Part shown: in pieces, positions 10,930 through 22,069 of the stretch
Layout of the letters: each line of letters starts with the position of its first letter
How positions within the stretch are numbered: position 1 is the first letter of the stretch
Origin: Tolypeutes matacus
Taxonomy: Eukaryota; Chordata; Mammalia; Cingulata; Chlamyphoridae
Direction of reading: 5' to 3'
Assembly (NCBI GenBank): GCA_026826555.1
Contig: JAKSZT010005175.1
Coordinates: forward strand, 2,488,149-2,552,148
Length of the DNA: 64,000 nt
Notes under the pieces: generated by a model
The model's database searches: none
Told to the model about the DNA's origin: nothing
Seen by the model: only the letters and a program-made list of their open reading frames with translations
Made by a program: the position numbers and the translations under genes

Positions 10930-12545
10930 ATTTGATTATTTTATTGGCTTCATTTTTGAAGAAGTTTTGGATCACAGAAGGGTTACCACTCAGGCAGGGG
11001 AGGATCATTGGTGGGGTGTCAGTGAAGTAGGATACATGGGAAGAAGTTAACCTGGACATACATAAGCGGTATATAAATGTGTTCAAATGTTCATGGGGCA
11101 TTGTCTCAGTGGTTGGAGATCCACACAGTAACTGGAAGAATGCTGAATTTCCATCCAGCAGAGCTCTGCCACATTCTCTAATGAAACATCAACAATCTCC
11201 CAAGTACAGGGGCAATGACTAGTGGAGAGGTTGCTCCATTCGTGGGCCCTTGATATTGATGAATATGCTTATGAACCTTTGCTCTTGAAATTGAAACTTA
11301 GTCTAGTGTTATAAAGTGCCCAAGTGTTACCTCCTGAGAGCCTCCTGGTTGCTCAAATGTGGCTTCTTTCTAAGTTAATCTCAGCATATATATGCATTCC
11401 ATTCCCCCCAGTGTGGGACATGTCTCTTGGGGATGGGTCTCTCTAGCCCTGAGGGATTACTACCAATCACCAACTGGCAATGCATCTGGAAAAAGATCTA
11501 AAATAAAATAGGGAAAAGGTAAAGGCAAATGAGTTTATATGGCTAAGAGACTTCAAAGTGACTTGGGAGGTCATTCCAGAAGTAACACTTATGCACATCT
11601 CAACAAGATCTCATCGACTTCCAAAGTAGATACTACCCCAAATATTGGGGCTCCTGTGGGCTCTGAAGATACTCATGCCTATGGTCATGGCAGAGAGCTC
11701 TGGAGTTTGGTACCTTGCCAGTGAGCTCTACTTTGGAGTTTGTTCTCTTGAGAGTGACAGAGTTGGACTCAGTTATGACTTCCCTACACATGACTCATCT
11801 GTCCCTTCTATTTGAACCTATAGTTGGTGCTGGAGTTGGTAGGTGTATGGCAAAATGTCCATGAGAGTTAAATCTTTGGGCTGTCCATGTGCCAGCTGGG
11901 CCCTGAGCCTCAACAGAGTTGCTACACCAACTCTCCAGCTCATTGGACTCACCCTGGACAATCAACAAGGAGGTGAGGATGGACATCCACCATACTAAGG
12001 AAATGAGAGACCTATAACTGCAAGCAAGAGAGTCCCATCCATCAGCTCTATGGAATCAAAGCTCCCTCTCAACTAGAGGTGGAGTGGATGTCACCATCCC
12101 AGGATACTCAGAATTGGGGAATGAACTATGGATTAGAGTGGACTTACTGATATTCTACTATAGACTTATGATTCTAGCAATGGAAGAAATTACAAAATTG
12201 ATGTGGAGGCAGTTGCCACGAGTCTCTGTGGGCAGGGAAAGGGAAAAATAGGTTTAATACAGGGACATTTTCTGGACATAGGAATCATCCTTAATGATAG
12301 TGCAATGACAGATACAGGTTATTATATATCTTGCAATAGCCTACAGAATTGTGTGGGAGACAGTGTAAAGCACAATGTGAATATAATCCATGATCAGTGG
12401 CAATGTTCCAAAATGTATTCATCAATTGCAATGAAATAACCACACTGATGAAGGAATGTGGGAGTTATGGGGAGCAGGGCATATGGGAATCCCTATATTT
12501 CTATGTAACATTTATGTAATATAAGTATCTTTCAAAAAATATTTT
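10930..12545 (+). mobile_element. 1.6-kb retroposon family, copy C (longest uninterrupted copy)
   Basis: This is the best reference copy in the window: about 1.6 kb without an internal insertion. It aligns with copies A, B, E and F and ends in an A/T-rich tail (TTTCAAAAAATATTTTTAAA). The longest frames (61-78 codons) do not match between copies, so it looks non-coding. The left end is set by where similarity to copy B fades and may be off by some tens of bases. Confidence 0.65.
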
Positions 12546-12550
12546 TAAAA

Positions 12551-12885
12551 AACCTCTAAACTCCTTTCTCTGCAGTGTGGTTTCTCTCTAAGTCCCAGCC
12601 CACCAAGTGGCCAGGGTCTCAATGGCCTACTTTATCTGTATTTGTCATTGCAATTCATTCAGGATAATTCCCAAGTCCCCAAAATGCTCCGATATTACAA
12701 CTGTTTTTCTCTCTCACTGCCCAAAGAACCTACAGTGGCCACTGCTTCCATATCAATGATATAGTTTTTTCCATTGTTAGTATCACAATGAATCTATAGT
12801 AGAATACCAGTAAGTCTACTTTGGTACATAGTTCATTCCCCAATCCTGAGAATTCTGGGATGGTGATGTCCACACCTGCATCATA
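12551..12885 (-). repeat. 1.6-kb retroposon family, inverted fragment D
   Basis: From about 12,650 the reverse complement matches the mid-to-3' part of copy C, which ends only a few bases away on the other strand: the 'gtagacttactggtattc' and 'gggcatcaccatcc' type blocks. The first ~90 bases are not assigned. Confidence 0.5.
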
Positions 12886-13886
12886 TCACTGCCTTTTACC
12901 TCCATGGTTTCTGATGAGAAATCAACATTTAGTATTTTGTGGCATCCTTTGTATGTGATGAATCACTTTTCTATTGCTGCTTTCAGATTTCTCTCTATCT
13001 TTTGCTTTTGACTTTCTGAATAGTTTGTTTCACAGACTATGTCTATTATGAATGAATAAGTTTAGGATATGATGCAATTGGTGGATGTGGATAATTTTTC
13101 TTTCTAAAGATTTGGAACATCTTTGACCATTACTTACCCACATATTCTTTCTGACCCTTTTCCATTCTCTTCTCCTTCTCTGATACCTTTTATCACTTTG
13201 GTGATCCCTAAAACCCTGCTCAGATTTTTCCATTCTTTTCTCTGTTTTATCTATTTGAGTTCTGAAATCCTGTTTTTACCTCGTGTCTTCTTTTTTCTGC
13301 TTCTTCATATTTTCAGATTGAAGCCTCTAGTGTATATTTAATTTTATCTATCATGCCATTCATTCCCATAAGCTATATTATTTCTCTTTTCATGCTTACA
13401 AATTCTTCTTCATGCTCAGCCAGTGTCTTTTTAATGTATTTTATCTCTTTAGCCATCTCCTTGAATTGATTATAGAGATTTGTTTGAATATTTTGACTGG
13501 TTGTTTCAAATCCTTTATCTCTTCTGGAGATTTAATATGTTCCTCAGACTGAGCCATACCTTCCTATTTCTTAGTATTGCTTGCAATGTTTTGCTTGTGT
13601 CTAAGTATTTGATTTTCTTAATATGATGATTATGGGGATCAGTTTCTCTTTCTTGCCTAGATATTCTTGTTATTAGGTTTTGTGGTAATCTCTGGTTTAG
13701 CAATTGATTCAAACTTTTTTAGACCTTTTGAATAGCTTGTGTTTAACTTATCAGAATTTTCAGCTTTCAATCATTTGATCTTACCCTGGATATGTTACAA
13801 ATTTTGAGATTAAACTAATTGTGGGATGGTTTAATCTTCTGGAGAGAGCTCCATTTCCCTGGTTCCTCATCCAGGAATGTTGATCT
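12886..13886 (-). pseudogene. Old L1 (copy B) ORF1 fragment
   Basis: The reverse complement matches the ORF1 of the young L1s, including the region after 'TMEA-RQ' and the glutamate/lysine-rich coiled-coil part, with many substitutions and frame breaks. It is interrupted at 13,887-13,900 by the full-length young L1, so sequence of the same old element may resume at 19,979. Confidence 0.6.
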
Positions 13887-13900
13887 GTTCTGTTTGTTTT
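13887..13900. repeat. Target-site duplication, left copy (14 bp)
   Basis: GTTCTGTTTGTTTT here is identical to 19,965-19,978. The pair brackets the full-length L1 exactly, next to its poly(A) tail (poly T on this strand). Confidence 0.9.
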
Positions 13901-14093
13901 GTTTTTTTTTACCTTTATTTTGTACATTTAATAATTGAAAACATAAGCAATTAAAAACTAAAAAGTAAACACAGATGAATAAATATATACATTTCTCAAT
14001 TAAATGTAATGGATACATGTAAATTTTGTTGTTGTTTTGTTTTTTGTTTGTTTTTTCTGTGAATCAAGCAATATATTACACAATATATTTGGT
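13901..14093 (-). other. Young L1 (copy C) 3' UTR and poly(A) tail
   Basis: Only about 190 bases lie between the ORF2 stop and the tail. An AATAAA signal on the minus strand lies just before the A run. It includes CA/A-rich repeats (AAAAACAAACAAAAAACAAA-like) and bears no resemblance to the ~1-kb G-rich 3' UTR of the old L1 at 9,691-10,710. Confidence 0.7.
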
Positions 14094-17000
14094 TCATAGT
14101 AATGCATTCATAGAGTATTTGTCCTTTTGTGTCTGGCTTGCTTCACTCAACATAATGTCCTCCAGGTTCAAACATGTTGCCATATGTTTTATGATTTCAT
14201 TTCTTCTTACAGCTGCATAATATTCCATCATGTGAATAGACCACAGTTTGTTTATCCACTCATCTGTTGATGGACACCTGGGTTGTTTCCAACTTTTGGC
14301 AATGGTGAAGAATGTGGCTATGAACATCAGTGTGCAGATGCCTGTTCGTGTCACTGCTCTCAGTTCTGCTGGGTATATACCCAGTAGTGGTATTGCAGGG
14401 TCATGTGGCAAGTCTATATTCAACATCTTTAGGAACTGCCAAACAGTCCTCCATAGTGGTTGTACCATCCTGCATTCCCACCAACAGGGAAGAAGTGTTC
14501 CTGTCTCTCCACATCCTCTCCAACACTTGTAGTTCTCTGTCTTTTTAATAGTGGCCATTCTGATAGGTGTGAAATGATATCTCATTGTAGTTTTGATTTG
14601 CATTTCCCTAATCATGAGAGATGTTGAGCATTTCTTATGTGTTTTTTTTTTTTTTGCCATTTGTATTTCTTCTTCAAAGAAATGTCTATTCAAGTCTTTG
14701 GCCCATTTTTTAATTGGGTCATTAGTCTTTTTATTGTTGAGTTGTAACATCTCTTTATATATCCTGGATATTAAACCCTTATCAGATATGTGATTTCCAA
14801 ATATTTTTTCCCATTGAGTTGGCTGCCTTTTCACCTTTCTGACAAATTCCTGTGAGGTGCAAAAGTGTTTAATTTTGAGGAGATCCCATTTATCTAATTT
14901 TTTTTTTGTTGCACGTACTTTGGGTGTGAGGTCCAAGAAACCACCACCTACTACAAGGTCTTGAAGATGTTTCCCTACATTTTCTTCCAAATGTTTTATG
15001 GTCCTGGATTTTATATTTAGATCTTTGATCCATTTTGAGTTGATTCTTGTATAGGGGGTGAGATAGGGGTCCTCTTTCATTCTTTTGGTTATAGATATCC
15101 AGTTCTCCCAACACCATTTGTTGAAGAGACTGTTTTTTCCCATCAGCGTGGGCTTGGTAGGTTTCTCAAAAACCAGTTGACTGTATAGGTGAGGGTTTAT
15201 TTCTGGATTTTTAATTCTATTCCACTGATTGATATGTCTATTTTTATGCCAGAACTATGCTGTTTTGACCACTGTAGCTTTGTAATATGTTTCAAGGTCA
15301 GGCAGTGAAATTCCTCCCACATTGCTCTTCTTTTTTAGAATACTTTTGGCTATTTGGGTGCACTTACTTTTCCAGATGAATTTGGTAATTTCCTTCTCTA
15401 ATTCTGTAAAGTAAGCTGGTGGGATTTTGATTGGTATTGCATTGGATCTATAAATCAGTTTGGGCAAGATCAATATCTTCACGATATTTATTCTTCCAAT
15501 CCATGAACACAGAATGTCTCTCCATTTGTTTAAGTCTTTTTAAATTTCTTTTAGCATTGTTTTGTAGTTTTCTGCATATAGGTCCTGTACTTCTTTGGTT
15601 AAATTAACTCGTAGGTATTTGAGTCTTTTTGTTGCTATTGAAAATGGAATTTTCCTCCTGATTTCCTCCTCAGATTGTTCAGTACTAGTGTACAAAAACA
15701 TTACTGATTTTTGAGTGTTGATCTTATATCCTGCCACTTTACTGAACTCATTTATTAGTTCAAGTAGCTTTGTTGTGGATACTTCAGGATTTTCTAAATA
15801 CAGGATCATGTCATCCGCAAACAGTGAAAGTTTTACTTCCTCTTTTCCTATTTGGATGCCTTTAATTTTTTTGTCTTGTCTAATTGCCCTAGCTAGAACT
15901 TCTAGTACAATGTTGAATAACAATGGTGACAGTGGGCATCCTTGTCTTGTTCCTGATCTTAGGGGGAAAGCTTTCATCCTTTCCCCATTGAGTATGATGT
16001 TGGCTGTGGGTTTTTCATATATGCCTTTTATCATATTGAGGAATTTTCCTTTTATTCCTATCTTTTGAAGTATTTTTATCAAAAAAGGATGTTGGATTTT
16101 GTTGAATGCCTTTTCTGCATCTATTGAGATGATCATGTGGTTTTTTTCCTTCAATTTCTTAATGTGGTGTATTACATTGATTGATTTTCTTATGTTGAAC
16201 CAACCTTCATGCCCGGAATAAATCCTGCTTGGTTGTGATGTATGTCTTTTGATATGCTGTTGGATTCTACTTCCAAGTATTTTGTTGAGAATTTTTACAT
16301 CTATGTTCATTAGAGAGATTGCTCTGTAATTTTCTTTTCTTGTGGAATCTTTATCTGGCTTTGGTATTAGGGTGATGGTGGCTTCATAAAATGTGTTCAG
16401 TAATTTTTCCTCCTCTTCAATTTTTTGGAAGAGTTTAAATAGGATTGGTGTTAATTCTTTTAGAAATGCTTGGTAGAATTCACTTGTGAAGCCATCTGGT
16501 CCTGGACTTTCCTTTGCTGGGAGATTTTTGATGATGGATTCAATCTCCCTAATTGTGATTGGTTTGTTAAGTTCTTGTATTTCTTGTTGTGTCAGTGTAG
16601 GTTGGTTATGAGTTTCTAGAAATTTGTCCATTTCATCCAAGTTGACTAGTTTGTTGGCATATAGTTTCTCATAATATGCTCTTATGATTCTTTTTATTTC
16701 TGTGAGGTCATTTGTAATTTCCCCCCTTTCATTACTGATTGTATTTATTTGCATCTTCTCTCTTTTTTTCTTTGTTAGTCTAGCGAGGGGTTTGTCAATT
16801 TTATTGATCTTCTCAAAGAACCAGCTTTTGGTTTTATTGATTTTCTCTATTGCTTTTTTGTTCTCATTTTCATTTATTTCTGCTATAATCTTTATTGTTT
16901 CTTTCCTTCTTTTTTCTTTGGGGTTGCTTTGCTGTTCTTTTTCTAGTTTCTCAAGTTGTTCAGTTAAATCTTTGAGTTTAGCTCTTTCTTGCTTCTTAAT

Positions 17001-17915
17001 ATAGGCATTTAGGGCTATAACTTTCCCTCTCAAGACTGCCTTTGCTGTATCCCATAAGTTTTGATATGTTGTGTTCTCATTTTCTTTTGTCTCAATATAT
17101 TTACTGATTTCACTTGCAATTTCTTCTTTGACCCACTGAATATTTAAGAGTGTGTTGTTCATTCTCCACACATTTGCAAATTTCCTTTTTTCCTGTCTGT
17201 TATTGATTTCTAGTTTCATTCCATTATGATCTGAGAAGGTGCTTTGTATAACTTCAATCTTTTTATATTTATTGAGAGCTGTATTGTGACCTAACATGTG
17301 GTCTATCCTGGAGAAAGATCCATGGGCATTTGAGAAGAATGTATAACCTGCTGAGTTTGGATGCAGTGTTCTGTATATGTCTGTTAGTTCTAACTTGTTT
17401 ATCATATTGTTCAAGTTCTCTGTTTCCTTGTTTATCTTCTGTCTAGTTGTTCTATCTAATGATGAGAGAGGGGTGTTGAAGTCCCCGATGATTATTGTAG
17501 AAATGTCTATTTCTCCCTTCAGTTTTGCCAGAGTTTGTCTCATATATTTTGGGGCACCCTGGTTAGGTGCATAGATATTTATGACTGTTATATCTTCCTG
17601 GAGGATCGTCCCTTTTATTAATATATAATGGCCTTCCACATCTCTTATCACTTTTTTGCATTTGAAGTCTGTTTTGTCTGATAATAGTATAGCTACCCCT
17701 GCTCTTTTCTGTTTACTATTCACATGGAGTATCTTTTTCGAACCTTTTACTTTCAGCCGGCTTGTATCCTTGTGTCTGAGGTGAGTTTCTTGTAAGCAGC
17801 ATATGAATGGCTCATGTTTTTTTATCCATTCTGTAAGCCTGTATCTTTTGATTGGGGAATTTAATCAATTCACATTCAATGATATTACTGAAAATGCACT
17901 ATTTATTTCCTCCAT
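14094..17915 (-). pseudogene. L1 ORF2 (copy C): endonuclease-reverse transcriptase, three in-frame stops
   Basis: From the ATG at 17,915 to the stop at 14,094 one single frame runs for 1,273 codons, the normal ORF2p length (human about 1,275). It is closed only by stops at codon 17 (17,865-17,867), codon 792 (15,540-15,542) and codon 887 (15,255-15,257). Domains: apurinic-type endonuclease ([17 protein letters not shown] and [10 protein letters not shown] motifs), reverse transcriptase with an intact FADD at residues 699-702, and a C-terminal cysteine region. There the usual histidine of the CCHC-like motif is replaced ([10 protein letters not shown]). The stop at codon 17 alone would remove the protein. 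ORF2p acts in the L1 ribonucleoprotein, nicking DNA and copying L1 RNA at the target. Confidence 0.92.
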
Positions 17916-17996
17916 TGTATTCTTTGGTTTTCATATGTCATCTTATTTTTGTCTCCCTTTTTACTCTTTTGGTTATCCTTTCTGCTTTTCTTTCTT

Positions 17997-18967
17997 CTAT
18001 ACTCTCCTCCAAGCCTCTCTCTCCTGTCTTTTTCTTTCAAGTTGTAAGGCTTCCTTTAATATTTCCTGCAAAGGTGGATTCTTTTTTGCAAACTCTCTTA
18101 GTTTCTGTTTGTTTGTGAATACTTTATATTCACCTTCATATTTGAAGAACAGTTTTGCTGGATAAAGAATTCTCGGCTGACAGTTTTTCTCTTTCAGTTT
18201 CCTAATTTTATCATACCACTGTCTTCTCGCCTCCATGATTTCTCAAGAGAAATCTGCACAAAGTCTTACTGGACGTCCTTTGTACATGATCGTTTGCTTC
18301 TCTCTTGCTGCTCTGAGAATTTTCTCTTTTTCTTTTACATTTGACATTCTGAATAATATGTGTCTTGGCGTAGGTCTATTTGGATTTATGCTTCTTGCAC
18401 ATGTAAGTTCATTTCTTTCATGAGACTTGGGAAATTTTCAGCTATTATTTCCTCAAATACTCTTTCTGTCCCTTTTCCTTTCTCTTCTCCTTCTGGAACT
18501 CCCATGACATGTATGTTCTTGTGTTTTGTGTTGTCATTCAACTCTCTGAGCCCCTGCTCAATTTTTTCCATTCTTTTCTCTCTCTGTTCTTTTCTCTCTT
18601 CAATTTTAGCTGCTCTGTCTTTGGTATCACTTATTCTTTCTTCTATCATTTCGAGTCTGCTGTTGTATGCTTCAAATGTACTTTTTACTTCACCTATTGT
18701 GTCTTTCATTCCCATGAACTCCATTACTTTTCTGTTCATGATTTCAAATTCTTCTTTACGCTCATGCAATGACTTCTTGATGTCATTGATCTCTTTAACT
18801 ATATTCTCTTTCATCTCATTAATTTGATTTTGGAAATTTGTGCTCATCTCACTGATTAGTTCTCACAAATTCTGCATTTCTTCTGGGACTTTGCTGTATT
18901 CCTTTTCTTGGGCCATGTCTTCTATTTTCTTGGTTTGGCCCATAATTTTTTGCTGGTGCTTAGGCAT
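17997..18967 (-). pseudogene. L1 ORF1 (copy C): RNA-binding protein, broken
   Basis: The start at 18,967 (MPKHQQ) is the same as in the plus-strand copy at 30,099. An in-frame TGA at 18,863-18,865 replaces an arginine codon of the other copy. After a glutamate/lysine-rich coiled coil (about residues 40-130) and the start of the RNA-binding domain (NIHVMGVPEGEE), a net 19-base deletion near 18,390 shifts the frame. The C-terminal domain follows in the second frame (18,236-17,997, with QPRILYPAKL and REFAKKNPPLQEILKEA). ORF1p normally trimerises and coats L1 RNA. Confidence 0.88.
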
Positions 18968-19964
18968 CTGGTTAGTTTTTATTTTACTTAGATGCTCTAT
19001 TTCTTTCTCTTTTATGGGGTTTTAGTGGCAGGAGGCTGTGAGTTATCACCGCTCTTTGATTTTTGGCTCAACCTTGATTGTTAGAATTGTTCTGCTGGTT
19101 GCTCAAAACTGGGCACTGGACCCAGTAATTGGTTGTAGAGTCATTTCCTAGGGCCAGGCTATAGAGGCTATAGAGGCCAGGAAAAGCCTCTCTTACTTAT
19201 TAATTTTCTTGTGTGCACTTCCTTGGTCTGCCAGGAGATGGCGCGTGTTGGCAGCTCTCAATTCAATGCCTGGTCGGAGTGTATTTGTTGTGACACAGAC
19301 CAGATCAATGTGATAGAGCTTCCTGTCTGGGGGCTAAGAGCCCTGTGATTCAAACTTTCTGAGACAGTTCTCCAGACTTCTCTCGTAGTGCCCCCCTTTT
19401 CCCAGCTAGGAAATATTTCCACTCCCTTCTTAATTCTCCACAATCAGTCCCTGTTAGTAGAGGAGGAGATTGGGAGGTTTGTGTATCTTTAGCCCCTTGC
19501 AGGCTCCAAGGCAAACAATGGCACAGCCCCACCCGGCCTGGAAGGGCTCTTGGGACAGGGCAGTCCAAACCTGGGAGTCCAAAGCAGGGTCAGCCCCAGG
19601 CTCTCTCTCCCCTCTCCCATGGTGTCCTCAACAATTAGTCCAGGCTAGAAGAGAGGGAGGTTGCGAGGGTCGGATTTTTCCAGTCCTTTCTAGGCTTCCA
19701 TGGTAAACCGCCATGTGGAAGGGTCCGTCGGACTCTGAAGCCCAAATTTCCCCGGCAGCAGCAGAAGCTGCTACTTGCAACTCACAGTTCTGTAATCGTG
19801 ATTTCCCTCTTCTGTCCCTCTCTCCTCTGGGTGGTGTGCAGCCTTCACCTGCTGTCCTAAACTCTAGAAGATATTTTTGGGGGCTGTTTCAACTTGTCCT
19901 CTAGCTATTTTTCTTGAGAAGAGATTCCTGTGTCTTACTAGTCCGCTATCTTCCCGGAAGTCGC
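18968..19964 (-). promoter_or_regulatory. Young L1 (copy C) 5' UTR / internal promoter
   Basis: About 1 kb of moderately GC-rich sequence precedes ORF1 and starts with CGACTTCCGGGAAGAT, matching the start of the plus-strand L1 at 28,968. L1 5' UTRs carry the internal pol II promoter. Frames in this block are not conserved between the two copies and are treated as chance. Confidence 0.75.
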
Positions 19965-19978
19965 GTTCTGTTTGTTTT
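19965..19978. repeat. Target-site duplication, right copy (14 bp)
   Basis: Identical to 13,887-13,900 and directly next to the 5' end of the minus-strand L1. Confidence 0.9.
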
Positions 19979-20455
19979 TTATTTCCCTCCAAATATATTT
20001 AACACTCCTGTCATTATCTATAGCTTCTTTTATCTGGAACACTAATATTGGAAGAAGAGTTGCCCCAGATATGACACTCACAAATCAGTTTTCCCTACAG
20101 AAACAGGCTCAAGGATCCATGAAGGGGGTATGGAATATTTCCAATGTATCCTATGGAGGAGACCTCATGAGCCACCATCTTCTCTTGGTGGACTTCACAA
20201 ATCTGTGTTTTCCTGAAGTGCCCAGCAGATGATGCTCTTCAGACAGCTGTTCACCATATTCCTAATGTGATTCTCTTCCCTTAATACATAGCTGACTCTT
20301 CCCTTTTTTGGAATGTGGTTGAATCAAATGTTTCTATCTGATAGGTCAGGATGGAACTTTTTCACTGGTCTCAACCCCTACAGTCTGAAATCTCTAATCA
20401 ACCACCACATCCTGTACTGGGCCTGCTACATCCCTTTTCTTGAAGAAGAGCCCTC
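19979..20455. other. Unassigned, possibly 5' part of the old minus-strand L1 (copy B)
   Basis: This is the sequence that was continuous with 13,886 before the young L1 inserted. It has moderate GC and no convincing frame. It would fit an L1 5' UTR by position only; I see no direct match to the other L1 5' UTRs. Confidence 0.35.
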
Positions 20456-20830
20456 CGGCAAGCTGTTTTCCACTACTCCAAGAAGGCATTGTGTCTCTAA
20501 ATCAGCCTTAAATCTTCCTCAGTCAGGGCCAGGCAAGATCAATGCCTGCTGGCTGTTTTCTGACCTGGGTTTTTGAAAGAATCCCCATTGCCCCAAGAAA
20601 CTATTCAAACTATGTCCCACTTCCTCCTGTGCCAGGGCAGGGTAAGAGCAAGGATTACAGGAGGTCTCTGACCTGGGTGAGTTGAAACTGATCCTACTCA
20701 CCCTGAGAAGTAACTATTTCTAAATCAGTCGCGCTTCTTTCTTGCTGAGGGCAGGTTTGGGGCACTTGCTTCCAGAGACTTTCTGACCTGGGTGGTATGA
20801 AACTGGTCTGTCCTTAGAGTTGGAATTGAG
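20456..20830. repeat. Three tandem monomers of about 110 bp
   Basis: CTGACCTGGGT recurs at 20,560, 20,668 and 20,783 (spacings 108 and 115). Around each copy the same order is seen: 'ctaaatca/caaactat', 'cagggc-agg', 'ctgacctgggt', 'tgaaactg'. The units are diverged from each other. They may be L1 5' UTR monomers, as known in rodent L1, belonging to the older minus-strand L1. Confidence 0.6.
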
Positions 20831-21054
20831 TAGTCTAAATTCATTAATCAAAAGGATGTTATGTTTGTTTGACACTCAGTAGGTAACCTTTATTAAATTC
20901 TCTTTATTGCTCTGTTGACTTTTATTTTATATTGACTTTTACTACTTCAGATTGTTCACAATATTTTTTAACTTGTTATCTAAGAATGCCTGCTCTACTA
21001 TTCAAAAACTGCTGGTAAAATGGTAAGTTTACTCTGTCTCTTTGAATTTTAGTC
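20831..21054. other. Unassigned AT-rich sequence
   Basis: No gene or repeat family recognised between the tandem monomers and an L1 3' end. Confidence 0.4.
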
Positions 21055-21200
21055 CTAGGAAAAATGACATGTTGAGTGAAACAAGAAAGACACAAAATGA
21101 CAAATACTGTATGGATGTGCTATTTTGAGCTAAGTGTATTGTGTGAAATATAAATATATTATGTGAAATATAAATATGGGTAAAATTGCATATATAAGAC
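21055..21200 (+). mobile_element. L1 ORF2 C-terminus and 3' UTR start, split by the ERV
   Basis: The stretch around 21,065-21,125 encodes the last codons of ORF2 (LSETRKTQNDKYCMD-like), matching the C-terminal end seen at 14,100. Sequence typical of the L1 3' UTR resumes after the retrovirus at about 28,114. The retrovirus therefore landed in this L1 3' end. Confidence 0.6.
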
Positions 21201-21674
21201 TGTTAGAAGTTCCCCTTTACAAGGTTTGCAATGATTAACAGGTCATAAGACTGTGACTTAATTCCCCCATGACCAAATTGAAGAAAGGCAGCCTCCAGCC
21301 ATAACCTATGTGACCAATTGAGCAAGCCATAGCCTACAGGCTTGGAGGCAGTCTATCCCCTTCCAAGAATGAACAAAGGAGCCATATATAGCAGTGGAGC
21401 AAGTAAGTTCCTTCACCCTTTTTGGGCCCAGGCACTGCCAACCCCTCCCACTTTCTGAGAATACCATACCTACTAGCCCACCACCCCTAGCCCTTTGGTC
21501 ACAGGCTGTACTCAATTTCCCCACCTATTGATGTACTGTATAAAGTCATATCCACCACCTTCCAGGGGTGGGCTGAAGACTAATCTTCAGACCCCTCTGC
21601 TGGGAGAGCTCAATAAATTTCCTGCCTGCAATCATCAGTTTCTGCATCCCAGTGAGTGCCAATTTTCTCCAACA
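21201..21674 (+). repeat. ERV class I 5' LTR
   Basis: Starts TGTTAGAAG and ends CCAACA. It contains a TATA box (21,539-21,544) and a polyadenylation signal AATAAA (21,612-21,617). It aligns along its whole length with 27,636-28,110. Confidence 0.85.
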
Positions 21675-21676
21675 CT

Positions 21677-21694
21677 TGGTGCCAACAATCAGGA
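21677..21694 (+). other. ERV primer-binding site candidate
   Basis: TGGTGCCAACAATCAGG begins two bases after the 5' LTR, the normal place and start (TGG, pairing with tRNA CCA). I cannot assign the tRNA with confidence. Confidence 0.6.
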
Positions 21695-22069
21695 CTAGGT
21701 TCATGCTGAAACTGATCAGTTGGTGAGTGATCTCAACCCTGCCAATGCTAGTACCCATCCAACACAGACAACAAATCATAGCTGGGTGAGTGAAGGATTT
21801 CTTCACCAGAGGACCCTGCTCTCTCTCTTCTCTTTTTCCATTGTCCAGGGCAACCTGCCCAAAATCCTAGTGCTAGGTCAGTGATCCTACCATCCTTAAA
21901 GGCCATGGCATGCAGGAGGCCCACATCATTGTAGGAAGAGACCCCTGAGTCCCAGAGATGTCCAGTCCCAAGTGCATTCTCCCATTTCATTGGGTGATTT
22001 CCAACTGATTCAGGGATGCCTGTCTCACTTGGAATCTGCCCTGTTCTTTTTTAGAGATTCTTAGTCTTT

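Larger units (their letters stand above)
13901..19964 (-). mobile_element. Full-length young L1 (copy C), minus strand
   Basis: A 6.06-kb element bracketed by identical 14-bp target duplications. Minus-strand order is 5' UTR (19,964-18,968), ORF1 (18,967-17,997), ORF2 (17,915-14,094), a short 3' UTR and a poly(A) tail at 13,910-13,902. Perfect duplications and an ORF2 without any frameshift mean a fairly recent insertion. ORF1 carries a stop and a 19-base deletion and ORF2 three stops, so it is not active now. Confidence 0.92.

Noticed and set aside
15715..16068. 117-codon plus-strand frame inside the minus-strand L1
   Set aside because: It is antisense to the L1 RT domain and mirrors the codon structure of ORF2; similar antisense frames appear at 16,684-17,004 and 18,360-18,827.
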